DNA of 64,000 nt from Hyaloraphidium curvatum (Eukaryota; Monoblepharomycota; Hyaloraphidiomycetes; Hyaloraphidiales; Hyaloraphidiaceae). Shown piece after piece: positions 22,993 to 32,675 of this stretch. Each line of letters opens with the position of its first letter. The first letter of the stretch is position 1. The position numbers and the translations under genes are program-made. The DNA is taken from the NCBI GenBank assembly GCA_025558095.1, contig JAIVFI010000003.1:1090632-1154631 (forward strand), in the 5' to 3' direction. Below the pieces are notes generated by a model. It searched no databases, was not told the DNA's origin, and worked only from the letters and a program-made list of their open reading frames with translations.

Positions 22993-24230
22993 CTATCTCC
23001 GGCGCTGGCGGGGTCTCGAGCCTGGCAAGGATAGCTTAACGGTTGCCAGCATCGCTCGCGCATCGGCGCCGTCCGGCACGCGGTGCCCGTTCCGAACAAG
23101 GTAGCCCCTCCCCTTCTCCGTGATGATCTGCCCTCGCTCGCCTCGCAATCTTGTGGCAAGGTCGAAAATGACCAGCATGAGACCGGCCTCCGGGATGGGT
23201 GGACGCAGCCCCACGAAAGGGAACTCCTCGCGCAAAGCAGCTGGCAGGGCCTCCGCCTTGACAGGTACCTGATCCAGCACAGCGCACGAGAGCCCGAAAG
23301 CAGCGTCCCGAGAATCGAGGTCCCCATCGGAACCCCAACCCCACTGCCTTGAAAAAGCCGAGATAACCGCGCTCCAAGTCGACGACTGCCCCAGGAGGTC
23401 CTGCGGAATGTCCTTCAGAAACTCCAGTAGCTGGCTGGCGTTCCCGAAATCGGCGTAGGCCTTCACCATGAGGGTCACTGCGATGTCGTCCGGCGGTACG
23501 GACATCGCTTTCCAGACCCGAACCAGGCCCGCAAAGTCCCCATGTTGACGGAAGTGACGGAGCGCAGTCGTCCAATGAGCAACGTCCACTACGACACCTG
23601 AAGATGCAAGCACCGCCATTGTCTCCTCCAACTTTTCCACGGTTGTCTGCGTTGACAAAATCTCCCCCAGGAGCAGCAATGTGGTCACCCTATCGGGCTT
23701 AAAACCGGCGGCGTCCATCTCCTGCAACGTCTCCTTAACACGATCAAGCCTTCCCGCCATTCCGTGGAACCCAATCATGCTGGTGAACAAAAATTTGTCC
23801 GGTTTCACACACCATAGTCGCATCTTCTCCAGAACAGCGTCTCCTGCCTCCGGGTCCTGGCTGCGGCACGCATCCGCAAGGAGCGGGGTAAAACTCTGTG
23901 CAACGGGCTCCAGAGCAAATGGTTCCGAAGTGAAGAGCTCTAGCGAGGCGCGGGCGCATCGGCGGTGCTTCCAGGCAGCGAACGCTTCGATGGCCGCCGC
24001 GACTACATGGCTGTCGAGCACGTCCTGCCGACCGCGACAAAAGCCCGCGGCGGTGTACGATAGAAGTTGCACGATCTTCCGTGCCGGCGACAGCGAACCG
24101 ACCGGCATCCCCGGCCGGCACAGGTCCAGAATGCTCGGCGCCACCCCGTCCATGACTGCGTGGCGGAGAGCCGACGTCGGGTTTGGCGCCGCTTCCAGAG
24201 AATCCAGATCACGGGGATCAAGAGCAATGG
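22993..24230 (-). pseudogene. PPR family copy 2, 5'-truncated
   Basis: From about 24225 down to the stop at 22993 the sequence is homologous to the distal part of the PPR family, starting at DPRDLDSLEAAP and running through the PPR array to the LATRLRGE and GRGYLVRNGHRVPDG C-terminal block. Exon 1, the presequence and the proximal part of exon 2 are missing. It is the most divergent copy (for example SFTPLLADACRSQD where others read TFNVLLADACDRRD), so it is probably old. The frame is open for over 400 codons, so selection or recent truncation is possible. Confidence 0.8.
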
Positions 24231-24758
24231 AAGCTGACCGTGCAGGGGAGCTGGCTGCTCGTCCTCCCGAAAGGGGACGGCGACCCCAGCGGCACACTGC
24301 CCTCCCTCCGCGAGCTGTCGCTCGGCCTGCAGAGCCCGATCCCGGTCGTGACCGAGGACCAGACCTCCCACATCCTGATGCAGCGGTTTTTTGCCGCTCG
24401 TTCCCGGCCCGGTGCGCGCCCCCTGCTCGGCCGCGTCGTCGTGGACGCCTGCATCGAGTGGGACGTGCACGGTGCCGAGGCGCGCGCCGCGACCGACAAC
24501 TTTGCAGCGCGAAGGACGGGGAACGGCTGCCCGCCTCCCGAGCTGGCGCTTCGGGTCGCGAGGAGGGGCAAGGCCGACCGGGCGCCGGACGGAAGCTGGG
24601 AGATCGACGTCCGGCCGCGCGGTCCGTTGGACACGGACCCCGAGCCCGTGGCTGTGCCGGAAGGTGAAGAGCAGGACGACATGGGCTGGGTGGACACGGT
24701 GGTGGCGGATGACGATGAACACTTTGCGGCGGAGACGTGGGTTGCGGCAGGCAACTGA
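24225..24758 (+). pseudogene. Truncated gene fragment of unknown function
   Basis: An open frame with strongly GC-biased third positions (coding-like) runs from the breakpoint near 24225 to a stop at 24758. It begins WKLTVQGSWLLVLPKGDGD and ends in an acidic tail (GEEQDDMGWVDTV). Its 5' end abuts the truncated 5' end of PPR copy 2, so it appears to be the 3' remnant of a gene cut by the same rearrangement. No family is recognised. Confidence 0.45.
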
Positions 24759-24803
24759 TACTTCATTCGTATTCGACCAACGTGACTATCCTCCGTGTCC
24801 CCA

Positions 24804-25765
24804 TCACGCATCCTCGTCGTCCTCCTCCGCCGCCTCCTTGTCCTTCCGCACGATCAGCCTCCGCCCCGCGACGAACTCGACCCTCTTCCCCGCCAGCGTG
24901 CACCCCTCGAGCACCAGCGGCGCCCCGCACGCCGCGTCCGCGCACACGTTCAGCAGCAGCCGCACGCAGTCCTCCGTCTCCCCGACGACCTCGTTGTACG
25001 GGCGGATCCGCGCGCGGCCGCAGTTTCCGCACACGACGCGCGGCTCGATGCGCAGGCCGGGGGTGCGGCGCACGGCGAGGCGGGGGGCGGTGTTGGGGAG
25101 GCGGAAGGGGAGGCGCCCTTCGTATCGCACCGAGACGAGGGTGTTTTCGTCGGGGGGCACGATGATGGAGGCGGGCGGGGAACGTGCGGCCCTCCTCTTC
25201 TTCTTCTGGGGCGTCGCAGAGGTCGGGTCGTCGTCGGAGGACGACGACGACGAGTCCGAGGAGTCCCGCTTGCGCTTTGCGGCGCGGAGGAGCGCGGCGA
25301 ATCCGAGCGACGACGGCGGGCCCAGCGCCTGGCGGGCAGGTGGCTTCAGCGCGTGCGATGATCTGGCGGTGCGTCCCCGACGAACCTTGTCGTTGGCGGC
25401 CCGCTTCTCGTCCGCGGCTTCCAGACAGGCTTCGACGGCGGCCTCGGCGTCGTAGTCCCTGCTGCGGAGCACGTAGGCGACGAAGACCGGGCCGAGCGGT
25501 CCGCCAACGATCAGGAGGGGCAGCTCCTGCGGATCGCGGAGCTTCAGCGCAATGCAGCGGCGGCACAGTACGTCGACCAACCCTTAGTGCGCTCTTGAGA
25601 CGCCTCGTCTTCCTCCTGGTGACCTCATTCTCGCCGGCGTCCCTCTGCGGCGGGCGAGGTGCCAGTCGGGGGGCGTCGCGGGAGGAGTCGGACCGCACTG
25701 ACCAGGAACCGCTTCAGCTCCGAAGAAGACGGGAGCTCGTAGAACGTTCGGGAATGCTTCGCCAT
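24804..25765 (-). CDS. Putative nuclear Cys-rich protein, unknown function
   Basis: Exons 25765-25699 and 25582-24804 give 281 aa. The N-terminus MAKHSRTFYELPSSSELKRF leads into LVDVLCRRCIALKLRD. A central segment is highly charged (KRKRDSSDSSSSSSDDD, then PQKKKRRAARS) and looks like a nuclear localisation signal with a phospho-serine patch. The C-terminal part has VCGNCGRARI and CADAACGAPLVLEGC, which could bind zinc, and ends acidic (EEDDEDA). The first exon uses a GTGCGG donor and a TAAG acceptor. No family is recognised; a nucleic-acid or chromatin role is only inferred. Confidence 0.65.
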
Positions 25766-25915
25766 GGTTGGTGTCGCGTTGGCCACCCCGGCTGCGCGAT
25801 GCGATGTGGTGTTGGTGTTTGATGACGCGACGGTAAACACGGGACGCGTCTGGCATGCACCGCCGTTTCAGCCCTCGCCGGCCCTCTTTGGGCATTGCGG
25901 CGGGTCTAGGGCACC

Positions 25916-26895
25916 ATGAGAGCGCGTTTAGCTCTACAAGGCGTGGCTTGGCGGAACTGCTCGCCCGCTGTTCGGACGGACAGGCGGGACGAGCGCTCCC
26001 AGTCCACGCAGGACATCGTTGCGCCTGTCCTGCCGACGCGATTCTTCGCTTCGAATGTGCCGCGAGGCGAAGATTCCAGGGGCCGGCTCCTGAAGGTCCT
26101 GGAGAGCGCGACGGACGGCCGAATCGCGCCCCGGGACGTTGCAGATCGGGTCTGGGAGGCCTACTCCGCGCTCGGATCTGTCCAGGGACTCGACGAACGG
26201 GCTGTTTGGAGCATCGTGGACCACGTGACTGCCCGTGCGGTCAAGGAACAGGCAAGGCTACGGCACAAAGGAAACCAGTCGCCGCCCGGGCACCGTAAAG
26301 CCACAGACGTCCTGCTCGACACGGCATCGGAACGGGTGGAACGCGTTCTAGCCTATGCTACCGATGCCGGTGTTCTCATTTTCAGTGCTCCTGCCACCCG
26401 GTACATTCAAGTGAAGGATCACCGCCTGGGGTGGGTTGCGAAGGCGGTTCCATTCAGCTGCTTCAGCTCACGCGGAGTGTCACCAGCTCTTACGCAGAGT
26501 GTCGGAAGGTGGCCGATTTCCTGCGGGCGAAGTGCCGCATGACTCTGAATGAGAAGAACCTGTGCGCGTTGGTGCGCAGCCTGGCACAGCGTTTCTTGCG
26601 GCTACTACACGAGGAACTGATCGCGAACCCCACGCTCGTGGTGAGCGCCCTCATCTGGAACCTCTGTCTGAAGGTCATCGCGGAGGCGACGCCGTTGTCT
26701 TCGGAGGATCTCGCAGGGTATCCCTGCCGACAGAGCTGCGTCGGCGACCTCGCAGTGCCGCTTTGGGCCTTGAACAAGGAAGAGAAGCTCATCTCTCGCA
26801 CCGCACGTGTGGACTCGCGCGACCTGCATGCTTTGGAATTGGACCCGCTAACCGCTGCCGATCGCAAATCCAACGAGATCGACGGCGGCCCGTGA
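25916..26895 (+). pseudogene. PPR family copy 3, 3'-truncated before the PPR array
   Basis: Exon 1 (25916-26430) encodes the presequence (ending LPTRFFASNV) and the conserved helical domain ending DHRLG. After a GTGGGT...CCAG intron, exon 2 (26487-26895) runs SYAECRKVADFLRAKC to a stop at 26895. It lacks five residues (GNYTA) present in other copies. Homology to copy 4 fades after HALELDP, so all PPR motifs are absent. The remaining 307 codons are open. The break lies next to the 3' side of the non-LTR retrotransposon, which may have caused it. Confidence 0.75.
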
Positions 26896-27047
26896 TGATG
26901 TGCCAGTCCATCAATTCGAAGCTGCAGTCTGCTTGGAATAAGGTAACTCAAATCCATGTGCAATCAAACGGTCACGTCGTGGTGCACGCGCGCCCAGAGA
27001 GTGTGTAATGAGGAGCTAGCAATCCCACCGTACACTTAGAAATCCCC

Positions 27048-30000
27048 CTACGCCCCAAGAATCAGCTCCTCATCGACATTCAAACCAAAAGCGACCGGCG
27101 CGGGGGCCGGAGCGTTGACAGCGGCGGCTTCGGTGCACAGCTGAAGCCAGTGTTGGAGTTGGGCCGCGACGCCAAGAGCCCAGGCCACCGCGATCCGTTC
27201 GCGGAAGCGCCGCACAAAACGAGAGTAAAGGCCATCGAGGTCCACGGGCTGCCCATCGCGGCCGACGATCCCGGGATACTGGATGCGCCCCATCTCCGAG
27301 GAGAAGCGCGAGAAAGTGTCAGAGACAGCGCTGTACGAATCAAAAGCAATCACGATCAGAGGGTAGAAGTTGGCGTTGAAGACGAAATGGGAGTAGTCCT
27401 TCCTGGCGGCCTCGACCCGCCGTTCGACTGCGTGGCCCGGGACCGAGAAGACCAGGCCCGTGTGCAAATGGGCCATAGAGGTGAGGGTCTTGATCTCGAG
27501 CAACCACCGTTTCCGGGTTTCGCGGTGCGTGATGAGAACGTCTCCAAGGCGGCCAGCATCCGCAGGCGTGGGCGGGGTGACAGTCTCGTAGCCATGTGCA
27601 AGGAGGTTTGGCGGCATGGGGTGCACGCGGAGGAGCGGGATGGAGCGAAGCGCCGCGCGGATGGCCGCGCAAATGTCGTCGTGACCAGGTCTGAAGAGAT
27701 CCCGGCCATAGCAGCCCGAGAACGCGTGCTCCCCCGTCAGCGACATGGCCGATCGCTTGCATCCCCGCCGGCAGGGCAAGGAAAGACCAGGGTAGTCGGC
27801 CTCGTGCAGGAGCGGGAGGCAAAGCCGGAAGCGTACAAGTAAGCGGAAAAAGTAGTTGCGAATGTGGTTGGCAAGCAGCGCGGGAGAGGCAGTCAGGAAA
27901 GCCGACAGGCCGTCCTGCGCCTGGACGAGCCGCTTGCGGCGCTCCAGACCAGCGGAAGTGTCGGGTTGCAAGGCAATCAGAGCCGCGAGGCGGCGCTGGT
28001 CCTCGAGACGCGTAAGGTCGCTCTGCAGGCCGTGCCAGACCGGCTGAGCGAAGAAACTGGCGTCCGCAGGGAGCGTACGGCGGACGGGCGCGGCGCCCAC
28101 CGGTTGCCCAGCACGCGCAGCCTCGGCGTACGCTGCGGCCGTGTCATCCTCGACACGCTCAAAGGCAGGGCGGAGGGCCTCGATGATGGGAACCAGTTCC
28201 CGCACGTGCTCCACGCCCACACCCCGGGCCGAGGTTCGAAGACCAAGCATGGCGTCCAAGGGGCCCGCCGTGAGGTTGAATGAAGACAGGTAAGCCGCCG
28301 AGGCCACCTTCTCCGATGACAGAAGCCCCATCCCCGAGTAGTGCAGACCCAAGAATACCTGCTCCCGCACAGTCCGACCCTCCACCGACAGCGGATCCAG
28401 ATCCTCGGCCCGATCTCCCAGCAAGCGCAAGAAGGTGGTGAAAAGCGCGTTGTCAAGACGTCGAGCAAAGGGTTGGGTAACCGAGGGGGGGAGAATGCGG
28501 AGCCAAAACGAGAAGAGCTGGGTCACACAGAGACGGAGGAGGGAGTACAGGCCCTGGAGGGAGGGGATGTCGGCCGGCATGGCGTAGCCGAGCGCAGCGC
28601 GCTCGATTTCATCGAGAAGAGCGGCAATGGAGTCGATCTTGGCCGCGAGGAACGACTCCACATAGGCAGGGGTGCCGACCGGGGCACCGACCACCTTGAG
28701 GCCGCACGAGCGAGCGAAGTCAGGCGAGCCCGGGGCCGACGCCGTGGCATGCACCTCGGGGTCGGCCTCGTGAGGCGGGAAGCCAGCGACGCGGATGTTG
28801 TGGGCCGCACCGGCCGCGCGCACCCGCTCCAGCACGGCCGGGTCCGTCGAGAGCGAAAGCAGGTAGCTCTTGTCCGGGCGGTGGGTCATGCCGAGGGAAG
28901 CAAGGCCGTCACGCACCTCTCCCAGGACGGCCATGACCGAGTTGAGCGGCCCGACCACGGTGAGGTCGTCGAGGTACCCAAGGATGAGGCAGTCGGGGTG
29001 CCCAGAGCGGATGGGCCGCAGCATGCGGCTCATGGCGCAGGAGAAGATGGCAGACGACAGCGGGTCGCCCTGGATGTTGCCCTCGTACATGGTGATCCGG
29101 AAAAGGAGCTCCGCCGAGCGCCGGTCGCGGAAGTAGGCGTGGGAAGGGCGCGAGTAAACGAGGTTGTAGTACGGGATAAGCTGAGGCACCTGGCGGACCA
29201 CCTCGCGCGCGAAGAGGCGGCGCAGCGTATTGAAGGCGTTCCTAGAGTCGACCTTCATGACGACGTGGTCGGGGAAGGCCGCCAGCCACGCATTCACCGC
29301 GTGGGCGGTCGCCTCCGCGCCCCCGTCCACCCCGTGACCCAGGTCCTCCTGCTGTTGGAGCTTCCTCAGAAGAGCCTTGTGCCGCACGGCCAGGTACGAG
29401 CCCGCGAGCCGCGTGATGCCCTCCATAATGCCAATCGGCCGGAGCCCCCCCTCCGGCTTGAGCAGAGGGACGAGGATTTGATCCGTGAGGAGCGGCCGGA
29501 GCATGGGGGTGTCGAGTCGGCCAGTGCACACGCCGTGCACCATGGCCGCCAGCGGGCGGAGCTTCCGCCGCGTCGCGTCGTTCTCGCAGTTGTGCACGAT
29601 GAAAAGTTTGGCCATGCTGAAACCCGACATGCCGGCCCCCACGCCGTCCTTCTTCCGGCGCAACCTGGCCCAGATGTCCTCCAGGAAAGCCGCGTCCGTG
29701 TAGGCAGGGCAGGGCGCGGGCGCGTTGGGGGGCAGAGACAGCCGACACAGCGGCTCTCCCTCCCGCGGCCCCGGGTACAGCTCCTCCAGTTCCGCCTGCA
29801 GCGTGGGCGTGAAGCCAGCCGGCACGGCCTCCCCCGAGAGGGCCGCGGACGCAGCACCAGGAGCGCCCTTCAAGGCGGCAAGCACGATGGCCTTGAAGAG
29901 CTGGTAGTTGAGCGGCCGCAGCCCGTCCCGCCGCGCGCCCCGGTTGACCTGACGGGCGGCGAAGTAGTTCTGCTCGTACATGTAGTCCCCCGACATGACG

Positions 30001-30959
30001 TAGCCGCCAAAAGCAAGGTAGGCGGTGAGAGTGCGGTGCAGGTCAGTTTCCGGTGCCGCCGGGTCCTCGTAGGCCCGTTGGAAAGACTCGCTGGCCCGGA
30101 AGGCGAGCGTGCTCCAGGTGGTGGTCCGGTAGCGGTGCTTCAGCGGCTCCGGCGGCGGCGCCCCCGCGCCCCCGCCCGGCGGCGGATCAGGCCCGGGACC
30201 CCCGGGTGGACCACCGTCGCCCGGGTCGCCCGGATCACCGCCGTTGCCGTGCCCGCCAGCCGCGGCGTTGCCGCCCGGCGCGCCGTCGCCGCCTGGGGGA
30301 TCACCGCCGTCCGGGGCGGCACGCGCCGCCGCCGCCGCCGCCGCCAGCGCCGCCCGTTGCGCCTGGCCGTCCTGCGGGGCGTCGGCCGCAACCCGGGCGG
30401 CCGCAAGGGCCGCCAGCAGCGCGGGCGCGGGTGGCGAAGCACGGGGAGATGCCGACGATGCCGCCGGTGACGCCGGTCCCTCCGCGCGTCCCGTAGCAGC
30501 CGCCCGCGCGGCACGCACGCGGTCGAGGAACTCGACGAGATCGGGTGGAAGCGAAGCTAAAGAGACGCCGAGTGGCGGGTTAGCTGCGTCCGGGTTGCAC
30601 GAGGTGTGCTGTCCAGAAACACCGGCACCAGAGGCGTTTGCGGCGTAGGGACGCCGGCAACCCCCGCACCGCGCTAGCCCCATGGCGCGCAACGCATCGG
30701 CAGACAGGCGCTGCATCGCCAACCAGTGCTCCGGGCTCCGTGTGACCCGAAGATGACCGTCCCGTTTGTTTTTGTTTGGAGTTGGCTGGAAGCGGCAACC
30801 ATCAACCGGGCACGCATGGAGGCCGGGTTCAGCAGGCGCCTCCGCCATCGGCACATCGCCGTCGATGCAAGATTGGTGATGATGAGATAGAGCTCCGATG
30901 TTGGCGAAAGCTGCCGCGCAGCCGTGGCAGCTGTAAGGCAGGAGCGGCGTGCGGCTCAT
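27048..30959 (-). CDS. Non-LTR retrotransposon ORF2: zinc finger, reverse transcriptase, RLE
   Basis: 1303 aa, single exon. Residues 1-110 contain C2H2-like clusters (YSCHGCAAAFANIGALSHHH, HACPVDGCRF). A long Ala/Gly/Pro spacer follows. The reverse transcriptase domain has motif A VMKVDSRNAFNTL, motif B EGNIQGDPLSSAIFS and motif C LGYLDDLTVVG. The C-terminal part has a CCHC-type CRRGC...GEHAFSGC cluster, then the endonuclease GRLGDVLITHRETRKRWLLE with IKTL after it, supplying the D and ExK residues of the restriction-like fold. Length and order match R2-type elements. The start ATG overlaps the stop codon of the upstream ORF (ATGA). Confidence 0.9.
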   Translation of the reverse strand: MSRTPLLPYSCHGCAAAFANIGALSHHHQSCIDGDVPMAEAPAEPGLHACPVDGCRFQPTPNKNKRDGHLRVTRSPEHWLAMQRLSADALRAMGLARCGGCRRPYAANASGAGVSGQHTSCNPDAANPPLGVSLASLPPDLVEFLDRVRAARAAATGRAEGPASPAASSASPRASPPAPALLAALAAARVAADAPQDGQAQRAALAAAAAAARAAPDGGDPPGGDGAPGGNAAAGGHGNGGDPGDPGDGGPPGGPGPDPPPGGGAGAPPPEPLKHRYRTTTWSTLAFRASESFQRAYEDPAAPETDLHRTLTAYLAFGGYVMSGDYMYEQNYFAARQVNRGARRDGLRPLNYQLFKAIVLAALKGAPGAASAALSGEAVPAGFTPTLQAELEELYPGPREGEPLCRLSLPPNAPAPCPAYTDAAFLEDIWARLRRKKDGVGAGMSGFSMAKLFIVHNCENDATRRKLRPLAAMVHGVCTGRLDTPMLRPLLTDQILVPLLKPEGGLRPIGIMEGITRLAGSYLAVRHKALLRKLQQQEDLGHGVDGGAEATAHAVNAWLAAFPDHVVMKVDSRNAFNTLRRLFAREVVRQVPQLIPYYNLVYSRPSHAYFRDRRSAELLFRITMYEGNIQGDPLSSAIFSCAMSRMLRPIRSGHPDCLILGYLDDLTVVGPLNSVMAVLGEVRDGLASLGMTHRPDKSYLLSLSTDPAVLERVRAAGAAHNIRVAGFPPHEADPEVHATASAPGSPDFARSCGLKVVGAPVGTPAYVESFLAAKIDSIAALLDEIERAALGYAMPADIPSLQGLYSLLRLCVTQLFSFWLRILPPSVTQPFARRLDNALFTTFLRLLGDRAEDLDPLSVEGRTVREQVFLGLHYSGMGLLSSEKVASAAYLSSFNLTAGPLDAMLGLRTSARGVGVEHVRELVPIIEALRPAFERVEDDTAAAYAEAARAGQPVGAAPVRRTLPADASFFAQPVWHGLQSDLTRLEDQRRLAALIALQPDTSAGLERRKRLVQAQDGLSAFLTASPALLANHIRNYFFRLLVRFRLCLPLLHEADYPGLSLPCRRGCKRSAMSLTGEHAFSGCYGRDLFRPGHDDICAAIRAALRSIPLLRVHPMPPNLLAHGYETVTPPTPADAGRLGDVLITHRETRKRWLLEIKTLTSMAHLHTGLVFSVPGHAVERRVEAARKDYSHFVFNANFYPLIVIAFDSYSAVSDTFSRFSSEMGRIQYPGIVGRDGQPVDLDGLYSRFVRRFRERIAVAWALGVAAQLQHWLQLCTEAAAVNAPAPAPVAFGLNVDEELILGA

Positions 30960-31405
30960 GGCGAATACGGTGGCGGCGGCGATGCCGGTGTCCCGCCGCC
31001 AGGATCAGCTACCGCGGACGGTGCCTTGTCCGACGAGATCTCCCAATCGTCGAGCGCATGTGTCCGCATCCAAACCTCCTGTGACTCGGTCAGGTCGCCC
31101 CCCGCCCTGTGCCAGGCCGCAAGCGCCGACCACGCGTCACCGATAGCGTCACGGCCGCCGTCATCGAGGAGCTCGGAACCTGGCCATTCGAGGTGCGCCG
31201 GCGAACCGGGCTCCGTGTGAGCATACCAAGGAGGCAAGGTGCGCGTCGGAGTGGATACTTCCGAGGAGCTCTGCCCCCCCCCGGCCGTTGGTGCCGGCGG
31301 CGTGCCGGGGGTTGTGCGGGGCGGCGCAGGCGGCAGCTGCAAGCTCGGCACGGCGGTTGCAGCTGGGATTTCCCACGGAGGATGGCCTGGGTGCGCCGAG
31401 AGCAT
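30956..31405 (-). CDS. Retrotransposon ORF1-like small protein
   Basis: About 149 codons from the first ATG (31405; the frame opens slightly upstream without an ATG). The product is Pro/Ser/Ala-rich with SELLDDGGRDAIGDAW and TESQEVWMRTHALDD segments and no recognised domain. Its TGA stop overlaps the ORF2 ATG by four bases (ATGA), suggesting ORF2 is made by termination-reinitiation. It may be a true ORF1 or only a leader ORF. Confidence 0.5.
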   Translation of the reverse strand: MLSAHPGHPPWEIPAATAVPSLQLPPAPPRTTPGTPPAPTAGGGQSSSEVSTPTRTLPPWYAHTEPGSPAHLEWPGSELLDDGGRDAIGDAWSALAAWHRAGGDLTESQEVWMRTHALDDWEISSDKAPSAVADPGGGTPASPPPPYSP

Positions 31406-31518
31406 GGAAGCGGCCGAAGCCAGGGCATCAGCGATCAAGATCTGCGATGACGAGGAGGGAGATACGCGCGCCCACTGACACCTCTCAGCAAGGGGGCGTC
31501 ACTCTCAACTTCATCGCG

Positions 31519-32627
31519 ATGCCCTCCGTGGGGCCGTCCGCCGCCGTCCTGGCGGCGCGGCAGCGCGCGGACGCTGCGCGGCGCATGTTGGCCGAGGCGG
31601 AGAAGGAGCTCGCGCGGCTCGACGAGGCGGAGGAGGCCGGAGTGCCCGGGCCGCCGCTGGACCGGGCGACGCTGGAGAGGGCGCTGAGGATGGAGAATGA
31701 TATCAGGATGGGGGAGGAGGGCCAGAGGCGGTTTGCGGAGGCGGAGAGGAGGGAGGACACGGACTGGTGCGTGCACTGCTCGGACTCGACTTGCCCCCCT
31801 TTCTGACTCCCGGTTCCCCTTCGCCTTGCCCCGATTTCCTGCTTGATCTTTGCAATGTTGTTTTATTGGAACTCGCTCGCAATCGCCGCAACCCCATTTT
31901 CCGTCCTTCCAGGATGACGGAGGCCGACCTCATCCAGCGCGAGGTGCTCCGCTCGCTCGGCGTGCGCCCCGCCAACGAGGCCCGCGCCCTCGCCCAGTTC
32001 CGCGCCGCCGTCGCCGGCCCCGACGCCGATCCCGAGCTCGCCAAGATCCCCGTCTACGTGCGCTTCCAACGCGCCCGCCGCGGCACCCTCCACCCCCCGT
32101 GCTCGGCCCCCGACGTCGCCCTGTACACCCTCGAAGGCACCGCCACCACCCTCCTGGCCCAGCAGCGCCCCGGCATCCCCCTCGTCGTCGTCGCCGGCAG
32201 CCACTCCTGACCTCCGTTCCGCGGGCTCGTCCCCGCCCTGCACTCGCTGCGGGACGAGCTCGCGGGAAGGGCAGACCTGCTCGCCGTGTACATCCGCGAG
32301 GCGCACGCGAGCGACGAGTGGCCCATCCGCAGCGCGCGGTTCGCGCGGGACGGGAAGCCCGTCGAGGTGCGAGCGCACGTGAGCTTGAACGACAGGGCGA
32401 GGGCGGCGGCGGGGTTCAGGGACGCGTTCGGGTTCCGCGTGCCGATCCTGCTCGATGGGATGGACGACGCGTTCGACGCCGCCTACGCGCCCTGGCCCAT
32501 CAGGTTCTTCGTGCTGCAGGACGGGCGCGCCGAGTTCGTGTCGGAGCCCGTGGGGGCGGAGATCGACGTGGCCACGCTGGGGTGCTGGCTGCGCGAGAGG
32601 CTCGGGGAGAGCGGACAGGTGGCGTGA
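31519..32627 (+). CDS. Iodothyronine deiodinase-like selenoprotein
   Basis: Exons 31519-31766 and 31913-32627, 320 residues if the TGA at 32208-32210 is read as selenocysteine. Exon 1 encodes a charged helical, coiled-coil-like region. Exon 2 encodes a thioredoxin-fold domain: SAPDVALYTLEG, PLVVVAGSHS-Sec-PPFRGLVP, AVYIREAHASDEW, PILLDGMDDAFDAAYAPW and FFVLQDGRAEFV. These are deiodinase-family landmarks (GSxT-Sec-PPF, YIEEAHxSDGW, MDN/DxxxxAY), and the TGA is exactly at the catalytic Sec position. The frame stays open for 138 codons afterwards, and a SECIS-like hairpin follows at 32686. Homologues in microbes are probably thiol/selenol redox enzymes rather than thyroid enzymes; the substrate is unknown. 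If TGA stops translation, the product would lack its active site. Confidence 0.88.
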
Positions 32628-32675
32628 TTTCGAGTGCTGGGTGAGGACTTGACACAAGCCCCGCGGACGACGACG

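Larger units (their letters stand above)
26896..31510 (-). mobile_element. R2/CRE-like non-LTR retrotransposon with restriction-like endonuclease
   Basis: Minus-strand element with two ORFs (30956-31405 and 27048-30959). Its ends are not sharply defined. The 5' end lies within the ~114 nt before the deiodinase gene at 31519, and the 3' end between 26896 and 27047. No poly(A) tail or target-site duplication is obvious. An N-terminal zinc-finger, RT and C-terminal CCHC/restriction-like endonuclease order is that of the site-specific R2, CRE and NeSL lineages. The reading frames are intact, suggesting recent activity. Confidence 0.8.

Noticed and set aside
28341-30470. 709-codon plus-strand ORF opposite the retrotransposon
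   Set aside because: It mirrors the RT reading frame and has shadow composition and no family features.
32208-32210. TGA as a simple nonsense mutation in a deiodinase pseudogene
   Set aside because: It sits exactly at the Sec position, the rest of the frame is intact, and a SECIS hairpin follows.
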